Below, in pieces: positions 42,636 to 51,725 of a DNA stretch of 64,000 bases. Positions within the stretch are counted from its first letter, which is position 1. Each line of letters opens with the position of its first letter. This DNA comes from Streptomyces fradiae (lineage in GTDB: Bacteria > Actinomycetota > Actinomycetes > Streptomycetales > Streptomycetaceae). Below the pieces are notes generated by a model, which saw only the letters and a program-made list of their open reading frames with translations, had not been told where the DNA came from and ran no database searches. The position numbers and the translations under genes were made by a program. Location: the NCBI RefSeq assembly GCF_041270065.1, contig NZ_CP065958.1:1550001-1614000 (forward strand). Direction: 5' to 3'.

Positions 42636-43535
42636 TCAGAAGACGTTCACGCCGTACGCGCTCAGCGCCTCCGTCACGGGCTGGAAGAAGGTGGTGCCGC
42701 CCGAGGAGCAGTTGCCGCTGCCGCCCGAGGTGAGGCCGATGGCGCGGCTGCCGGAGTAGAGCGGGCCGCCGGAGTCGCCCGGCTCGGCGCACACGTTGGT
42801 GCGGATCATGCCGTAGACGATGTCGCCGCCGCCGTAGTTCACCGTGGCGTTGAGGCCGGTGACCGAGCCGCTGTGGATGCCGGTGGTGGAGCCGCGGCGG
42901 GTGACGGACATGCCGACGGTGGCGTTGGCGGCGCTGGTGATGTCGACGCTGCCGACCGTGCCGGACTTGCTCACCGTGCTGTTGGTGTAGCGCACGATGC
43001 CGTAGTCGTTGGTCGGGAAGCTCGACCCGGCCGTGCTGCCGAGCACGGTGCTGTGGGAGGAGTTGGACCACCAGGTGCCCGCGCCGTCGGTGCAGTGACC
43101 GGCGGTCAGGAAGTAGTAGTTGCCGGCGCTGTCCTTGACGTTGAAGCCGAGCGAGCAGCGCCAGCTGCTCGCGTAGATGGCGTCGCCGCCGGAGATCAGC
43201 TTCCTGAAGGTGCCGTTGGTGCGCTCGATGCGCAGGGCTCCGGCGTTGGCGCCGGCCTGGCGCTTGATCTTGGCGATCTCCGCCTGGGAGACGGTGGAGT
43301 CGACGGTGACGACCATCTTGTTGGTCGCCGGGTCGAGGTTCCAGGCGGTGCCCGGCACGTCGGCGGCGAGCACGGCGTCGCCCGCGGCCGAGAGCTGGGA
43401 GGCGCTGAAGGTGCCGGCCGACGCGGCGGAGTCGGCGCTGGCGGCGGGAACGGCGATCGCCGCCGCGGCGACCAGACCGGTCGTGACGGCGAGCAGCCGG
43501 ATCGTTCTCGTGGGGGTGGTGCGCGTGGTCCTCAC
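42636..43535 (-). CDS. Secreted S1-family serine protease (SGPB/alpha-lytic type), copy 1
   Basis: A 299-residue prepro-protease. It has a signal peptide (about 1-35, ending PAASA), a propeptide (about 36-115; [20 protein letters not shown]) and a mature chymotrypsin-fold domain with His in TAGHC, Asp in NDYGIVRY and Ser in [10 protein letters not shown]. The mature start is near ISGGDAIY, and four cysteines fit two disulfides. It digests extracellular protein after self-maturation. GTG 43535 follows GGAGGAAC. A closely related gene lies 170 bp upstream in the same direction. Confidence 0.94.
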   Translation of the reverse strand: MRTTRTTPTRTIRLLAVTTGLVAAAAIAVPAASADSAASAGTFSASQLSAAGDAVLAADVPGTAWNLDPATNKMVVTVDSTVSQAEIAKIKRQAGANAGALRIERTNGTFRKLISGGDAIYASSWRCSLGFNVKDSAGNYYFLTAGHCTDGAGTWWSNSSHSTVLGSTAGSSFPTNDYGIVRYTNSTVSKSGTVGSVDITSAANATVGMSVTRRGSTTGIHSGSVTGLNATVNYGGGDIVYGMIRTNVCAEPGDSGGPLYSGSRAIGLTSGGSGNCSSGGTTFFQPVTEALSAYGVNVF

Positions 43536-43705
43536 TTCTCGTTCCTCCAGAGGGGAATCGGGGGCCCGCCGTGGGGTGACGGACCCGTGAGGCGCGGCCT
43601 TGGGGGGCCTGCGCTGTGGGGGAGTCTCGGGCTGCGCGGCTTCGGGCCGCAAGGGCGGCTTTCGGCCGTGCAGCCTTCAACCAACCATCCGGGCAAGGGA
43701 GTTGC

Positions 43706-44560
43706 TCAGTACAGGCTGACCTTGTACTTGGCGAGCGCCTCGGGCACCGGCTGGTAGAACGTGGTGCCGCCGGTCGAGCAGTTGCCGCTGCCGCCGGAGG
43801 TGATGCCGAGCGCCTTGGTGCCGTCGTAGAGGGCACCGCCCGAGTCGCCGGGCTCGGCGCAGACGTTGGTCTGGATCATGCCGCGCACGGTGCCGCCGCC
43901 GGAGTAGTGCACGGTCGCGTCGAGGCCCGTGACGGTGCCGCTGCGGGTGCCGGTGGTGGAGCCGGAGCGCTTGACGGACTCGCCCACGTAGGCGTCGGCC
44001 GCGGTGAAGCCGCCGGTGTGGCTGAGCGAGGCGTTGTCGTAGCGGACCAGGGCGTAGTCGTTGCCCGGGAAGCTGGAGCCGACGGTGGGTCCGATCAGGG
44101 TGGACTGGGCCGAGTTGGCGTACCAGGTCTTCACGACGTTGCCGCAGTGGCCGGCGGTGAGGAAGTAGTACGTGCCGCCGCTGCGCACGTTGAAGCCGAG
44201 CGAACAGCGGTAGCCGTTGCCGTAGATGGCGTCACCGGCGGCGAGCAGCGGCTTGAAGACGCCGGGGGCGCGCTCGACGCGCAGCGCGGCGGCGTCGGCC
44301 CCGGCGGCCCGGCGGATCTTGGCGATCCCGGCGTCGGAGACCGTCGAGTCGGCGGTGACGACGACCCGGCCGGCGGCTCTGTCGACGTACCAGGCGGTGC
44401 CGCCGACGTCCGCTCCGAGGACGGCGGCGTCGGCGCGGGCGAGCGCCTGGGCGCTCGCGGGTCCGGGGGTTGGTGCGGCCTGGGCTCCGGGGAGTCCGAG
44501 GGCGGTGGCGGCCGCGACGGCGGCGGCGACGGCGAGCAGGCGGATGCGCGTGGTCCTCAC
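43706..44560 (-). CDS. Secreted S1-family serine protease, copy 2
   Basis: A 284-residue paralogue of the gene at 42636 with the same signal peptide/propeptide/protease layout: His in TAGHC, Asp in NDYALVRY, Ser in [10 protein letters not shown], mature start near [10 protein letters not shown]. Both share SLGFNV and [13 protein letters not shown], so they arose by tandem duplication and then diverged in the propeptide. GTG 44560 follows GAAGGAG. A weak GCGGC-TTCGG-GCCGC hairpin (about 43638-43652) lies between the two genes. Confidence 0.93.
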   Translation of the reverse strand: MRTTRIRLLAVAAAVAAATALGLPGAQAAPTPGPASAQALARADAAVLGADVGGTAWYVDRAAGRVVVTADSTVSDAGIAKIRRAAGADAAALRVERAPGVFKPLLAAGDAIYGNGYRCSLGFNVRSGGTYYFLTAGHCGNVVKTWYANSAQSTLIGPTVGSSFPGNDYALVRYDNASLSHTGGFTAADAYVGESVKRSGSTTGTRSGTVTGLDATVHYSGGGTVRGMIQTNVCAEPGDSGGALYDGTKALGITSGGSGNCSTGGTTFYQPVPEALAKYKVSLY

Positions 44561-44733
44561 TGTTCTCCTTCGGGGTACGGCGGAGAGGGGCCCGTGGGTG
44601 GCGGGCCCATGAGGCACTGTCAGGTGACGTGTTCCTGACATGCACCGCGAGCGATACTGGCCTGTCGCACAGGAACGCACAAGACCGCCCGCACGTCCGG
44701 TCTACGCGCGTGGGCAGTGGCGGGACCGGAAAA

Positions 44734-44770
44734 GCGGACGGCGCGGCCCCCGTGGGTCCGCGCCGTCCGC
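44734..44770 (-). terminator. Stem-loop terminator after the DUF1684 gene
   Basis: GCGGACGGCGCGG (44734-44746) pairs perfectly with CCGCGCCGTCCGC (44758-44770) around an 11-nt loop, just past the tandem repeat that follows the DUF1684 stop. Confidence 0.7.
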
Positions 44771-44778
44771 GACCGTCC

Positions 44779-44822
44779 CGATCAGGCCTCGATCAGGCCT
44801 CGATCAGGCCCCGATCAGGCCT
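44779..44822. repeat. Four tandem 11-bp repeats at the 3' end of the DUF1684 gene
   Basis: CGATCAGGCCT is repeated four times without gaps (44779, 44790, 44801, 44812), the third copy ending C instead of T. The in-frame TGA (44815-44817) lies in the first copy met by the ribosome; because 11 is not a multiple of 3, changes in copy number would not extend the protein. It probably arose by slippage. Confidence 0.85.
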
Positions 44823-45633
44823 CGGCGACCCGCCGCTCCCCCGCCGCGATCTCCGCGTCGAGGGTGTTCCCCGGCGGCGGGAAGGGGCAGATGAAGTGCG
44901 CCGCGAACGCGCACGGCGGCAGCAGCGCCCGGTTGAAGTCCACCGTCACCGAGCCGTCCGCGGCCGGGGCGGCCGGCCGCAGGAAGCGGAAGCGGTAGCT
45001 GTCCTTGCCGCTGCTGGTGTCCGCGAACACCGCCCACAGCGAGCCGTCGTCCTCGATCGCGACCTGCAGGCTGTGGTCGGTGCCGTCCAGGTCGAAGACC
45101 ACCTCGCCGGCGAGCCCGAGGCCGCGCTCCTTGCCGTCCGCGTTCTCCACCCGGACGCTGCGCGACTCGGCGTACGGACGGAACACGCCCGGCCGCACCC
45201 ACTTCTCGTCGTACGGCGTGGCCTCGATGCCCCGGAAGGCGCGCCGCGCCTCCGACTCGGGGTCGAAGTCCCGTACCGCCCACTCGCCCTCGCGGCGCAG
45301 CACCACCAGGCGCCGCCCGGCGGACTCGGCCCGCGACTCGTGGATCGGGGCGTGGTCGGCGGCCAGCCGCACCGTGCCGATGAGCGGCGCGCCGTCGACC
45401 GTGATCGCGTCCTCGGCGCCCGCGGTGAGGACGACCTCGTCGCCGTCCGCCCGCCACAGCCCCGGAACGGCCGGAATTCGCCCCTCCGGGAAGTCCGAGA
45501 GCCAGTAGGTGCCGGTCAGCGAGAGCGGTCCGTACGAGGAGGCGACCGCCGCCGTCCGCTGCTCGTGCCAGTGCTGCCACTCCTGCCGGGGGTCGGCGTC
45601 CAGCGCGCCCCGGGCGGTGTCATCCGTGCTCAT
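44815..45633 (-). CDS. DUF1684 protein
   Basis: A 272-residue soluble protein of the DUF1684 family: WQHWHEQRTAAVASSYGPLS and LTGTYWLSDFPEGR at the N-terminus, and CAFAAHFICPFPPPGNTLDAEI at the C-terminus with two conserved Cys. DUF1684 proteins are common in Streptomyces; the fold is beta-rich and the function unknown. It has no signal peptide. ATG 45633 is the only good start. It is separated from the upstream genes and ends in a tandem repeat and terminator. Confidence 0.88.
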   Translation of the reverse strand: MSTDDTARGALDADPRQEWQHWHEQRTAAVASSYGPLSLTGTYWLSDFPEGRIPAVPGLWRADGDEVVLTAGAEDAITVDGAPLIGTVRLAADHAPIHESRAESAGRRLVVLRREGEWAVRDFDPESEARRAFRGIEATPYDEKWVRPGVFRPYAESRSVRVENADGKERGLGLAGEVVFDLDGTDHSLQVAIEDDGSLWAVFADTSSGKDSYRFRFLRPAAPAADGSVTVDFNRALLPPCAFAAHFICPFPPPGNTLDAEIAAGERRVAEA

Positions 45634-45703
45634 GGTGGTTCAGCCTTCCACAGGGCGGTCGGGGGTCGGGGGGAACGACGGGCGGTCGGAGGACCCTGGC
45701 GCG

Positions 45704-45802
45704 GTGTGGATGTCGCTCCAGCAGGACCGCAGCGATGTGGTGATGAGCACCATCAACGGCATCCGCTACGCGGTGACGCAGCAGCCGGCCCCGAAGGAAT
45801 AG
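45704..45802 (+). CDS. Possible small protein (30-32 residues)
   Basis: A short frame encodes MSLQQDRSDVVMSTINGIRY, then AVTQQPAPKE, starting at GTG 45704 or ATG 45710. GGAGG lies 11 nt before the GTG. The composition is less extreme in G+C than neighbouring DNA, and the peptide reads like a real protein, but it is too short to identify. It lies between the divergent DUF1684 promoter and the 3' end of the DUF5685 gene. Confidence 0.35.
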   Translation: MWMSLQQDRSDVVMSTINGIRYAVTQQPAPKE

Positions 45803-45838
45803 CCGGAACCGGGCGGGGGCCATCGGCCCGACCGTGCG

Positions 45839-47080
45839 TCAGCAGTCGCAGCCGCAGTCGCACCCGTCGCAGCAACAGCCGTCGCCGCAGCAGTCGCCGC
45901 AGTCCGAGCAGTTGCTGCAGCAGTCGCAGCAGTCACAGGGGTCGTTGCACAGCCCCTCGCGGCGCTGTCGGCTCCACGGGTCCTCGTAGCTGCCGCAGCA
46001 CATCTGGCAGGTGCAGGCCAGGCCGAGCCAGACGGCGCAGCCGGCGAGCGTGCCGCGGCGGTTCGGCGGCTCCGGCGGCAGCGGGGCGCCGGGCCCGCCC
46101 GGGCCGGGGTGCCAGGGGCCCGCGCCGGGGTCGGCGTACGGATTGCCGGGCACCGGCACGTGCGGCTGACCGGGCCCGGGCGTGCCGTGCGCGCCCCGCG
46201 CGCCGTGCGTCGCACAGGCGCCCCCCGTCGTGGCGAAGGCCCGGTCGACGGAGACGCGCAGTTCATGGGCGAGGAGCACATGGGCGAGGTGCCCGTCGGC
46301 GAACTCGGCGTCCTTCAGGGCGAGCCGGATGCCGTGCAGGGCGTCGTCGGCGAGCCGGCGGGCCTCCTCGCGGGAGGTGCCGGTCGCGGTGAGCGGGTTC
46401 CAGGCGCCGGCGGCGTCATCGGCGGTCTGGTCCTCGACGGCGTCCAGGAGATGGGCGAGCCGCCCGAAGAGCCGGCCGGCCTCGGCGAGCGGTTCGGCGT
46501 TGCCGGGGCGCCCGGCGAGCACCGCGGTGTGCGCGAAGGCGGCCGCGGTCGCGGTCTCGGTCGGCTCGGTGACCGTGAGCAGCGGGGTGCCGGGCCCGGC
46601 GAGGGCCTCGAGTCCGGTCTGCCGGTCGACCGCGTCGACCAGGACGGCGGTGTCGAAGCCGAGCTCGCGGCCGGTGCGGGCGCCGGCCCGGTCCCAGGAG
46701 CGGGCGACCCGGCGGGCCGCGGCGGCGACCGGGCGGCGGGCGAGCAGCCCGTCCCGGTCGGCGACATGGTCGCGGATCTTCGCGGAGGCGAGCACCAGGG
46801 AGACGGCGGCGGCGAGCCGGGCGCCCTCGCCGCGGGCGACGGGCGCGGTCCGCATGGCGCGCAGCGGGCAGGGGCCCGCGGTGCGCCGGCCGGCCTCGGT
46901 GCGCCCGGCCTGAGCCTCCGTCAGCACCGAGACGATCAGGCCGTCGTAATTGGTGACCACCCGGGCGAACTGGCCGTGGTCGGCCCGAAGTGCCAGACAG
47001 AGGCCGCAGAGATGGGCCATCCACTCGGTCTTCAGATGCTCGGTGAGACGGTGCGCGCAGGGCCTGACGATTCCGAACAA
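45839..47080 (-). CDS. DUF5685 protein with Cys-rich C-terminal tail
   Basis: A 413-residue protein. The N-terminal 290 residues match the DUF5685 family ([40 protein letters not shown]), with CGLC as a possible metal or redox site. A Gly/Pro/His linker follows, then an exceptional tail with about 20 cysteines in the last 60 residues ([20 protein letters not shown]). TTG 47080 is preferred: GGGGGAG lies upstream and it gives the family's usual MFGIVRPC start. It diverges from the SepF-like gene. Function unknown; metal binding by the tail is inferred. Confidence 0.8.
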   Translation of the reverse strand: MFGIVRPCAHRLTEHLKTEWMAHLCGLCLALRADHGQFARVVTNYDGLIVSVLTEAQAGRTEAGRRTAGPCPLRAMRTAPVARGEGARLAAAVSLVLASAKIRDHVADRDGLLARRPVAAAARRVARSWDRAGARTGRELGFDTAVLVDAVDRQTGLEALAGPGTPLLTVTEPTETATAAAFAHTAVLAGRPGNAEPLAEAGRLFGRLAHLLDAVEDQTADDAAGAWNPLTATGTSREEARRLADDALHGIRLALKDAEFADGHLAHVLLAHELRVSVDRAFATTGGACATHGARGAHGTPGPGQPHVPVPGNPYADPGAGPWHPGPGGPGAPLPPEPPNRRGTLAGCAVWLGLACTCQMCCGSYEDPWSRQRREGLCNDPCDCCDCCSNCSDCGDCCGDGCCCDGCDCGCDC

Positions 47081-47400
47081 GACACTCCCCCGTGGACCGG
47101 CGCGGAGCTCCGCGCGACTGCGTCGGGCATCGTACCCAGCGGTTCCGTTCACCCGTACGCCCCGGTCGTCACCCTTCCGGCCCGACGTTCATATTTTTAG
47201 TTGCACGGCTCGATCCGACCCTCCGTCAGCCCCCGCAAACCGCAAGATCCCTGACGAATCGCCAGATTTCGACCCTCACGTTCTGCACCAGTACCGTCAC
47301 GAATCCCCTGCGCGCCGACTATCCACTTGGCGCGCGATCCGCATCATGGACGACGATAGGGATTGCGGAACCACGAGTGACCGCGCGAAAGGAGGCGTCC
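47081..47400. other. Divergent promoter region, no gene
   Basis: 320 bp between the DUF5685 and sflA-like genes. It holds a GCGGAGCTCCGC palindrome near 47100, an unusually A/T-rich stretch (about 47185-47205) and the inverted repeat GCGCGCC-N12-GGCGCGC (47310-47335) about 66 bp before the sflA ATG, a candidate regulator site. No coding frame is convincing. Confidence 0.5.
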
Positions 47401-47835
47401 ATGGGATCGGTGCGCAAGGCCAGTGCCTGGCTGGGACTCGTCGAGGACAACGACGAGCGTTACTACGACGACGAGTACGCCGACGGTGCCGAGAGCAACG
47501 ACGCCTGGGTGACGGACCCGCGGGTGCGGGTGGCGAGCGACACGGCGCAGGACCACGGCCGTCGGATCGCGACCGTCTCCCCGGACGGGTTCCGGGACGC
47601 CCGGGGCATCGGCGAGCTGTTCCGGGACGGCGTCCCGGTGATCGTGAACCTGACCGCGATGGAGCCGAACGACGCCAAGCGCGTGGTCGACTTCGCCGCC
47701 GGTCTCGCCTTCGGTCTGCGCGGCTCGATCGAGCGCGTGGCGACCCGGGTCTTCCTGCTGACCCCGGCCGACACGGAGATCGTCAGCGGCGAGTCCGGCG
47801 GCCGTTCGCAGGGCGGTTTCTTCAACCAGTCCTGA
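47401..47835 (+). CDS. sflA: SepF-like cell-division protein (SflA type)
   Basis: A 144-residue SepF-family protein with an N-terminal amphipathic membrane-targeting helix ([18 protein letters not shown]), an acidic linker and the SepF core (about 55-130; [40 protein letters not shown]). SepF bridges FtsZ to the membrane. Streptomyces has extra SepF-like proteins (SflA, SflB) reported to affect FtsZ/DivIVA placement; the genomic neighbourhood recalls SCO1749 (SflA), so I use that symbol tentatively. There is no division operon around it, which also argues for the paralogue. The ATG follows a perfect AAAGGAGG. Confidence 0.85.
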   Translation: MGSVRKASAWLGLVEDNDERYYDDEYADGAESNDAWVTDPRVRVASDTAQDHGRRIATVSPDGFRDARGIGELFRDGVPVIVNLTAMEPNDAKRVVDFAAGLAFGLRGSIERVATRVFLLTPADTEIVSGESGGRSQGGFFNQS

Positions 47836-47856
47836 CCGGCCGCACGACTCTCCGGT

Positions 47857-47886
47857 CGGTCAGTGGCTCGATCGGTCAGTGGCTCG
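47857..47886. repeat. Tandem duplication at the MFS gene stop
   Basis: CGGTCAGTGGCTCG(AT) is present twice (47857-47872 and 47873-47886); the second copy contains the stop codon region of the DHA2 transporter. A local duplication without evident function. Confidence 0.7.
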
Positions 47887-49609
47887 GCGTCGCCGAGCCG
47901 GCCGGTTCGGTCCGGCCCCGCGTGGCGGGGACCCGTACGGCATCCGCGGCCCCGCCCCCCGTCCGCGGCTCACCGTCCGGTCCCGGCAGCGTCCGGGCCG
48001 GCACCACCCCGGCGTCCACGCCGGCCCTGACGTCCACGGCGTCCACCGCGTCCGCGAGGCGCGGGTCGACCGCCGGGCACTCCATCACCCGCGGCAGGCG
48101 CACCGCCATCAGCGCGCCGGTCAGGAGCAGCCCGGCGCTCACGAACAGCGTCACGTGCAGTCCGTTCACGAAGGCGTGCCGGGCCGCGTGGTGCAGCGCG
48201 TCGCCGGCCGCGCCGCCGAGCCGGGCGGCGACCTGGTAGGCCTCGCCGAGCGAGTTGGTGGCGGCCTTCGCCGCGCCGTCCGGCACGCCCGGCACCCCGC
48301 TCAGACCGGGCGCGTAGGCCGCGTTCATCACGCTGCCGAGCAGTGCGGTGCCCATGCCGGCGCCGAGCTGGTACGAGGTCTCGCCGATCGCCGCCGCCCC
48401 GCCCGCGCTCTCCGGCGGGGCCTCGCTGAGCATCGACTCGTACGCCGAGAAGAGCGTGGTCTGCAGGCCGAAGCCGAGCAGTATGAAGCCCACGGTGAGC
48501 AGCAGCGGCCGGTCGTGCTGGCCCATGAGGACCAGCAGCAGCACCGCGCCGGCGGTGAGCAGGAAGCCCCAGCAGACCATCCGGCGCGGGCCGAGCCGGC
48601 GCAGGGTGTACGAGCCGGTGGCGCCGGCCGCCATCGCGGCGAAGGTCAGCGGGAGCAGCCGGAGGCCGGTCTCGACGGGGCTGAGGCCGAGGATCAGCTG
48701 GAGGTACTGGACGGCGATCAGCTGGAGGCCGACCAGGGCCAGCATGGCGAGCACCACGCAGCCCACCGAGGTGGTGAAGGCCGGTCGGGCGAACAGCTTC
48801 ATGTCGATCAGCGGGTACGGGCGCCGCCGCTGGCGCCGTACGAAGAGGACGAGCAGCGCGGCGCCGAGCAGCAGCGGGCCGAGGGTGGCGAGGGCGAGCG
48901 GCGGGTCGCCGGCGCCGAGCCGCTTCACGCCGAGGACCACGCCGAGCACACCGGCGGCGGCCATCAGCGCGCCGAGCACGTCCCAGGGCCCGTCGGTCTC
49001 GCCGCGGGACTCGGGCAGCAGCAGCCGGCCGAGCGGCAGCATCAGCGCCATCAGCGGAATGTTCACGAGGAAGACCGAGCCCCACCAGAAGTGCTCGACG
49101 AGGAAGCCGCCGAGCACCGGCCCGGTGGCGGCGCCGATGGCGGCGGTGGCCGTCCAGATGCCGATGGCGGTGGCCCGCTCGCGCCGGTCGGGGAAGACGG
49201 CGCGGAGGATCGAGAGCGTGGCGGGCATGATCATCGCGCCGCCGACGCCGAGCAGGGCGCGGGCGCCGATCAGCACCTCGGGCGCGGTGGCGAGCGCGGC
49301 GATCGCGGAGGCGAGGCCGAACAGCCCGTAACCGAGCAGCAGCACCCGTCTGCGGCCGACCCGGTCACCCAGGGTGCCGAAGAGGATGAGGAGCGAGGCG
49401 CAGATCAGCGGATAGGCGTCGACGATCCACAGCAGCGCGGTGGAGCTGGGGTGCAGGTCCTCGGTGAGGGAGGGGACGGCGACGTGCAGCACGGTCGAGT
49501 CGAGCGCGACAAGCAGCAGACTGACGCAGAGGACGACGAGGACGACCCAGCGGTTGGCACCGCCGCCGGCGGTGCGGAGACGTGCTCCGGCCGTGTTCGT
49601 CCGCGCCAT
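47876..49609 (-). CDS. DHA2-family (EmrB/QacA) multidrug efflux MFS transporter
   Basis: A 577-residue transporter with 14 predicted helices and the DHA2 motifs: LDSTVLHVAVPSL (motif D1), GTLGDRVGRRRVLL (motif A), RALLGVGGAMIMPATL and the antiporter motif C in GAATGPVLGGFLVE. It exports drugs by proton antiport. The cytoplasmic tail is about 60 residues long and rich in Asp/Val/Ala. No TetR or MarR regulator is adjacent; the divergent gene is a PAP2 phosphatase. ATG 49609 is followed at once by the first charged and then hydrophobic segment. Confidence 0.92.
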   Translation of the reverse strand: MARTNTAGARLRTAGGGANRWVVLVVLCVSLLLVALDSTVLHVAVPSLTEDLHPSSTALLWIVDAYPLICASLLILFGTLGDRVGRRRVLLLGYGLFGLASAIAALATAPEVLIGARALLGVGGAMIMPATLSILRAVFPDRRERATAIGIWTATAAIGAATGPVLGGFLVEHFWWGSVFLVNIPLMALMLPLGRLLLPESRGETDGPWDVLGALMAAAGVLGVVLGVKRLGAGDPPLALATLGPLLLGAALLVLFVRRQRRRPYPLIDMKLFARPAFTTSVGCVVLAMLALVGLQLIAVQYLQLILGLSPVETGLRLLPLTFAAMAAGATGSYTLRRLGPRRMVCWGFLLTAGAVLLLVLMGQHDRPLLLTVGFILLGFGLQTTLFSAYESMLSEAPPESAGGAAAIGETSYQLGAGMGTALLGSVMNAAYAPGLSGVPGVPDGAAKAATNSLGEAYQVAARLGGAAGDALHHAARHAFVNGLHVTLFVSAGLLLTGALMAVRLPRVMECPAVDPRLADAVDAVDVRAGVDAGVVPARTLPGPDGEPRTGGGAADAVRVPATRGRTEPAGSATPSH

Positions 49610-50024
49610 GTACGTACCTCCCAGTGAAGCCCTCGCGCTCGGCGGGCACCGGCCGGGGAGCGGCCCCGGGACGGCCCGGCATCGACGGGCGAGTGAGCTG
49701 TCAGCGTACGCGAGTTCAAGGCCCGAGCGCGTGGTGCAGCTCTCACCCCGGCGGGCCGCGCGGTGTGGCGTACGCCACTCCGGCCGGCCCGCCGGCCCGC
49801 CCCCGACCGGGCGGAATTCCGTCCGGCGGGCCCTTCGGGGAATTCTTTCGGGGCCTCAAACAGGGTTACCGGAAAAACGGTCCGGCAATAGGGCCGGAGG
49901 TCATCGGATTTTCCGACGGGTGACGGGAACAAACGCCCGGCTGAGAGCAACTCCACATCACATCGTCATCACGAAGGCACCGGAACGACCAAGGTCGCTA
50001 CTCACTCCCTGTAACGTCGATTGG
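49610..50024. other. Divergent intergenic region with consecutive hairpins
   Basis: About 415 bp without a gene between the DHA2 and PAP2 genes. It contains two hairpins in a row, TCCGGC-AATAGG-GCCGGA (49881-49898) and TCGGA-TTT-TCCGA (49904-49916), in locally A/T-richer DNA. A TAACGT -10 (50012-50017) 7 nt before the PAP2 GTG suggests a leaderless transcript. The hairpins could be a terminator or a small RNA; I recognise no known riboswitch. Confidence 0.4.
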
Positions 50025-51053
50025 GTGCGTACCGACATCTTTGCCCGGCTGGACCGGGAGCCGGAACCGCCGAAGATAGAGGTCCCGCGGATGACCCGCA
50101 CGCGTCTCGCCCTCTTCGGCGGGACGCTGGCGTTCTATCTGGCCATCGTCGTCGCCGTACTGCTGTCGACCTGGCTGGTCACCCTCGACTGGAAGATCAT
50201 GCTCTTCCGCCCCTACCAGCAGTGGCAGGGGCTGCACGCCTTCCTCGACTACTACGTCGTCCTCGGCCAGCGCGGCCCCACGGCCGTCATGGTGGCGGCG
50301 TGGCTGGGCTGGCGCTCCTGGCGTCAGCACACGCTGCGACCGCTGCTCTGCCTCGGCGCCGCGCTGCTGCTCCTCAATGTGACCGTCGGCGCGGTCAAAC
50401 TCGGACTCGGCCGGCTCGGCCCCCACTACGCGACGCAGGTCGGCTCCGCCGAGCTCTTCGCGGGCGGCGACATATTCCCGTCCGGGCACACCGCCAACGC
50501 GGTCGTGACCTGGGGCATCCTGGCCTATCTGGCGACCACGCCGAGGGCCCGCCGCTATCTCTCCGCGCTGTCGGCGGTGGTCGCGCTCGGCGTCGGCCTC
50601 ACCACCGTGTACCTGGGGACGCACTGGCTGAGCGATGTGCTGCTCGGCTGGGCCGCCGGCCTGCTCATCCTGCTCGCGCTGCCCTGGTGCGAGCCGGTCC
50701 TGGCGGTGGCGGAGGCCTGGATCCTGGCCCTGCGCGACCGGCTGCGCGAGCAGCTGCGGTCCCGCCGGCGCCTGGTGCCCTCGCTGCCGGTGGCGAGCGG
50801 AGGTCCGCTGCCGGGCCTGTTCCCGCAGCGCCCGGCCGGGGCGGAGGAGCCGGTCCGCGAGGCAGTCGGGGCCGGCTCGGGCCGCGCCGCGGCCACCCGG
50901 GGCGGCGCGCCCCGGGCGGGCCAGCCGCTCGCGGCGCCGCGGGCCCATCCGGCCCACCTCCCGGCCCATCACGCGGTGCGTGCCGAGCGGGGCCCGGTCG
51001 GTCCGGCCGGCAGCCGCCGCCCGCCGCACTCGCGGCCCGCGACCGGCGGCTGA
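50025..51053 (+). CDS. PAP2-superfamily membrane phosphatase
   Basis: A 342-residue membrane protein with about six helices and the three PAP2 motifs: KLGLGRLGP (motif 1), FPSGHTAN (motif 2, catalytic His) and TTVYLGTHWLSDV (motif 3). It dephosphorylates lipid phosphates such as phosphatidate or undecaprenyl-PP at the outer membrane face. GTG 50025 begins MRTDIFARLD, with a -10 box (TAACGT) 7 nt upstream and no ribosome site. The C-terminal 110 residues are a basic Pro/Ala/Arg/His-rich, probably disordered cytoplasmic tail, longer than in most family members. Confidence 0.9.
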   Translation: MRTDIFARLDREPEPPKIEVPRMTRTRLALFGGTLAFYLAIVVAVLLSTWLVTLDWKIMLFRPYQQWQGLHAFLDYYVVLGQRGPTAVMVAAWLGWRSWRQHTLRPLLCLGAALLLLNVTVGAVKLGLGRLGPHYATQVGSAELFAGGDIFPSGHTANAVVTWGILAYLATTPRARRYLSALSAVVALGVGLTTVYLGTHWLSDVLLGWAAGLLILLALPWCEPVLAVAEAWILALRDRLREQLRSRRRLVPSLPVASGGPLPGLFPQRPAGAEEPVREAVGAGSGRAAATRGGAPRAGQPLAAPRAHPAHLPAHHAVRAERGPVGPAGSRRPPHSRPATGG

Positions 51054-51096
51054 GCCGCAGCGACGCGCGTGCGGGTACAGGGGTACACGGGTACGA

Positions 51097-51135
51097 CGAA
51101 GGGCCCCGGCCGATCTCCTCGGCCGGGGCCCTTCG
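51097..51135. terminator. Strong bidirectional terminator
   Basis: A perfect 17-bp stem, CGAAGGGCCCCGGCCGA (51097-51113) with TCGGCCGGGGCCCTTCG (51119-51135), and a TCTCC loop, between the convergent PAP2 and I78-type genes. Confidence 0.85.
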
Positions 51136-51168
51136 CGTACCCCCTCGCCCGCCTGGTGTCCCGCGTCC

Positions 51169-51372
51169 TCAGCCGTGCCAGACGCGGGTGACGACCCCGC
51201 CCTCGACCTCGAAGTTGATGCGCCCCTCCAGGTACTCCATGGTGATGATCGAGCCCGGCGGAAGCGCGCGGACGACGCGGTGACCGCGGATCCTGGCCAG
51301 CCGTTCGGCCTCCTCCTCGGTGAGCCCCAGATACGTTTCGTCGGCGTGGTCGGGTGTGTGTTCGGGTGTCAT
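51169..51372 (-). CDS. I78-family peptidase-inhibitor-like small protein
   Basis: A 67-residue protein from ATG 51372 (70 from GTG 51381). The core VVRALPPGSIITMEYLEGRI and NFEVEGGVVTRVWHG matches the I78 peptidase inhibitor fold, though the usual terminal Cys-Gly is His-Gly and no paired Cys is present. It has no signal peptide, so it is probably cytoplasmic; whether it inhibits a protease is unproven. It ends at the strong shared terminator. Confidence 0.72.
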   Translation of the reverse strand: MTPEHTPDHADETYLGLTEEEAERLARIRGHRVVRALPPGSIITMEYLEGRINFEVEGGVVTRVWHG

Positions 51373-51381
51373 ACAGCTCAC

Positions 51382-51725
51382 GTTAGTACCCCGCCGGTCA
51401 CGCTTGTGTCACAGCTTCTCGACATAAGTTTGGTGAGACCGCGCTGATCCGCGACGGCGGTTTCCAGCCGTTTCCCGGGTAATTCCCGACCGGATCCGGA
51501 GCTCTCCCCCGACCGCCGCGCAGGCGTCCGGAAAGCGCTTCCCGAATTCCGTACACCTGTCCCCCATCCGGTAATTCGACCGAGGTCCGGACCGCGCCCC
51601 GGCCGGACCGGGCCGCCCGCGCGGCATTCACGTTTTCCCTACATGCCGTCCACACCGTCCGCCGACCGGACGACCCGCCGGTCCGCCTCCCCCGCTGCCC
51701 GCCCGGCCGGGGCCATCATCCGGGG
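51382..51725. other. Intergenic region, no gene seen
   Basis: 345 bp between the I78-type gene and ctaD, which diverge. It is less G+C-biased than the genes, with several GGTAATTC/CGAATTCC words, and must contain both promoters. No ORF here has a convincing start or codon use. Confidence 0.5.

Noticed and set aside
44779..44822. CRISPR-like repeats
   Set aside because: The 11-bp units have no spacers between them, so this is a simple tandem repeat.
45839..46020. Lanthipeptide-type precursor in the Cys-rich segment
   Set aside because: The segment is the in-frame tail of a 413-residue protein, has almost no Thr, and no modifying enzyme is nearby.
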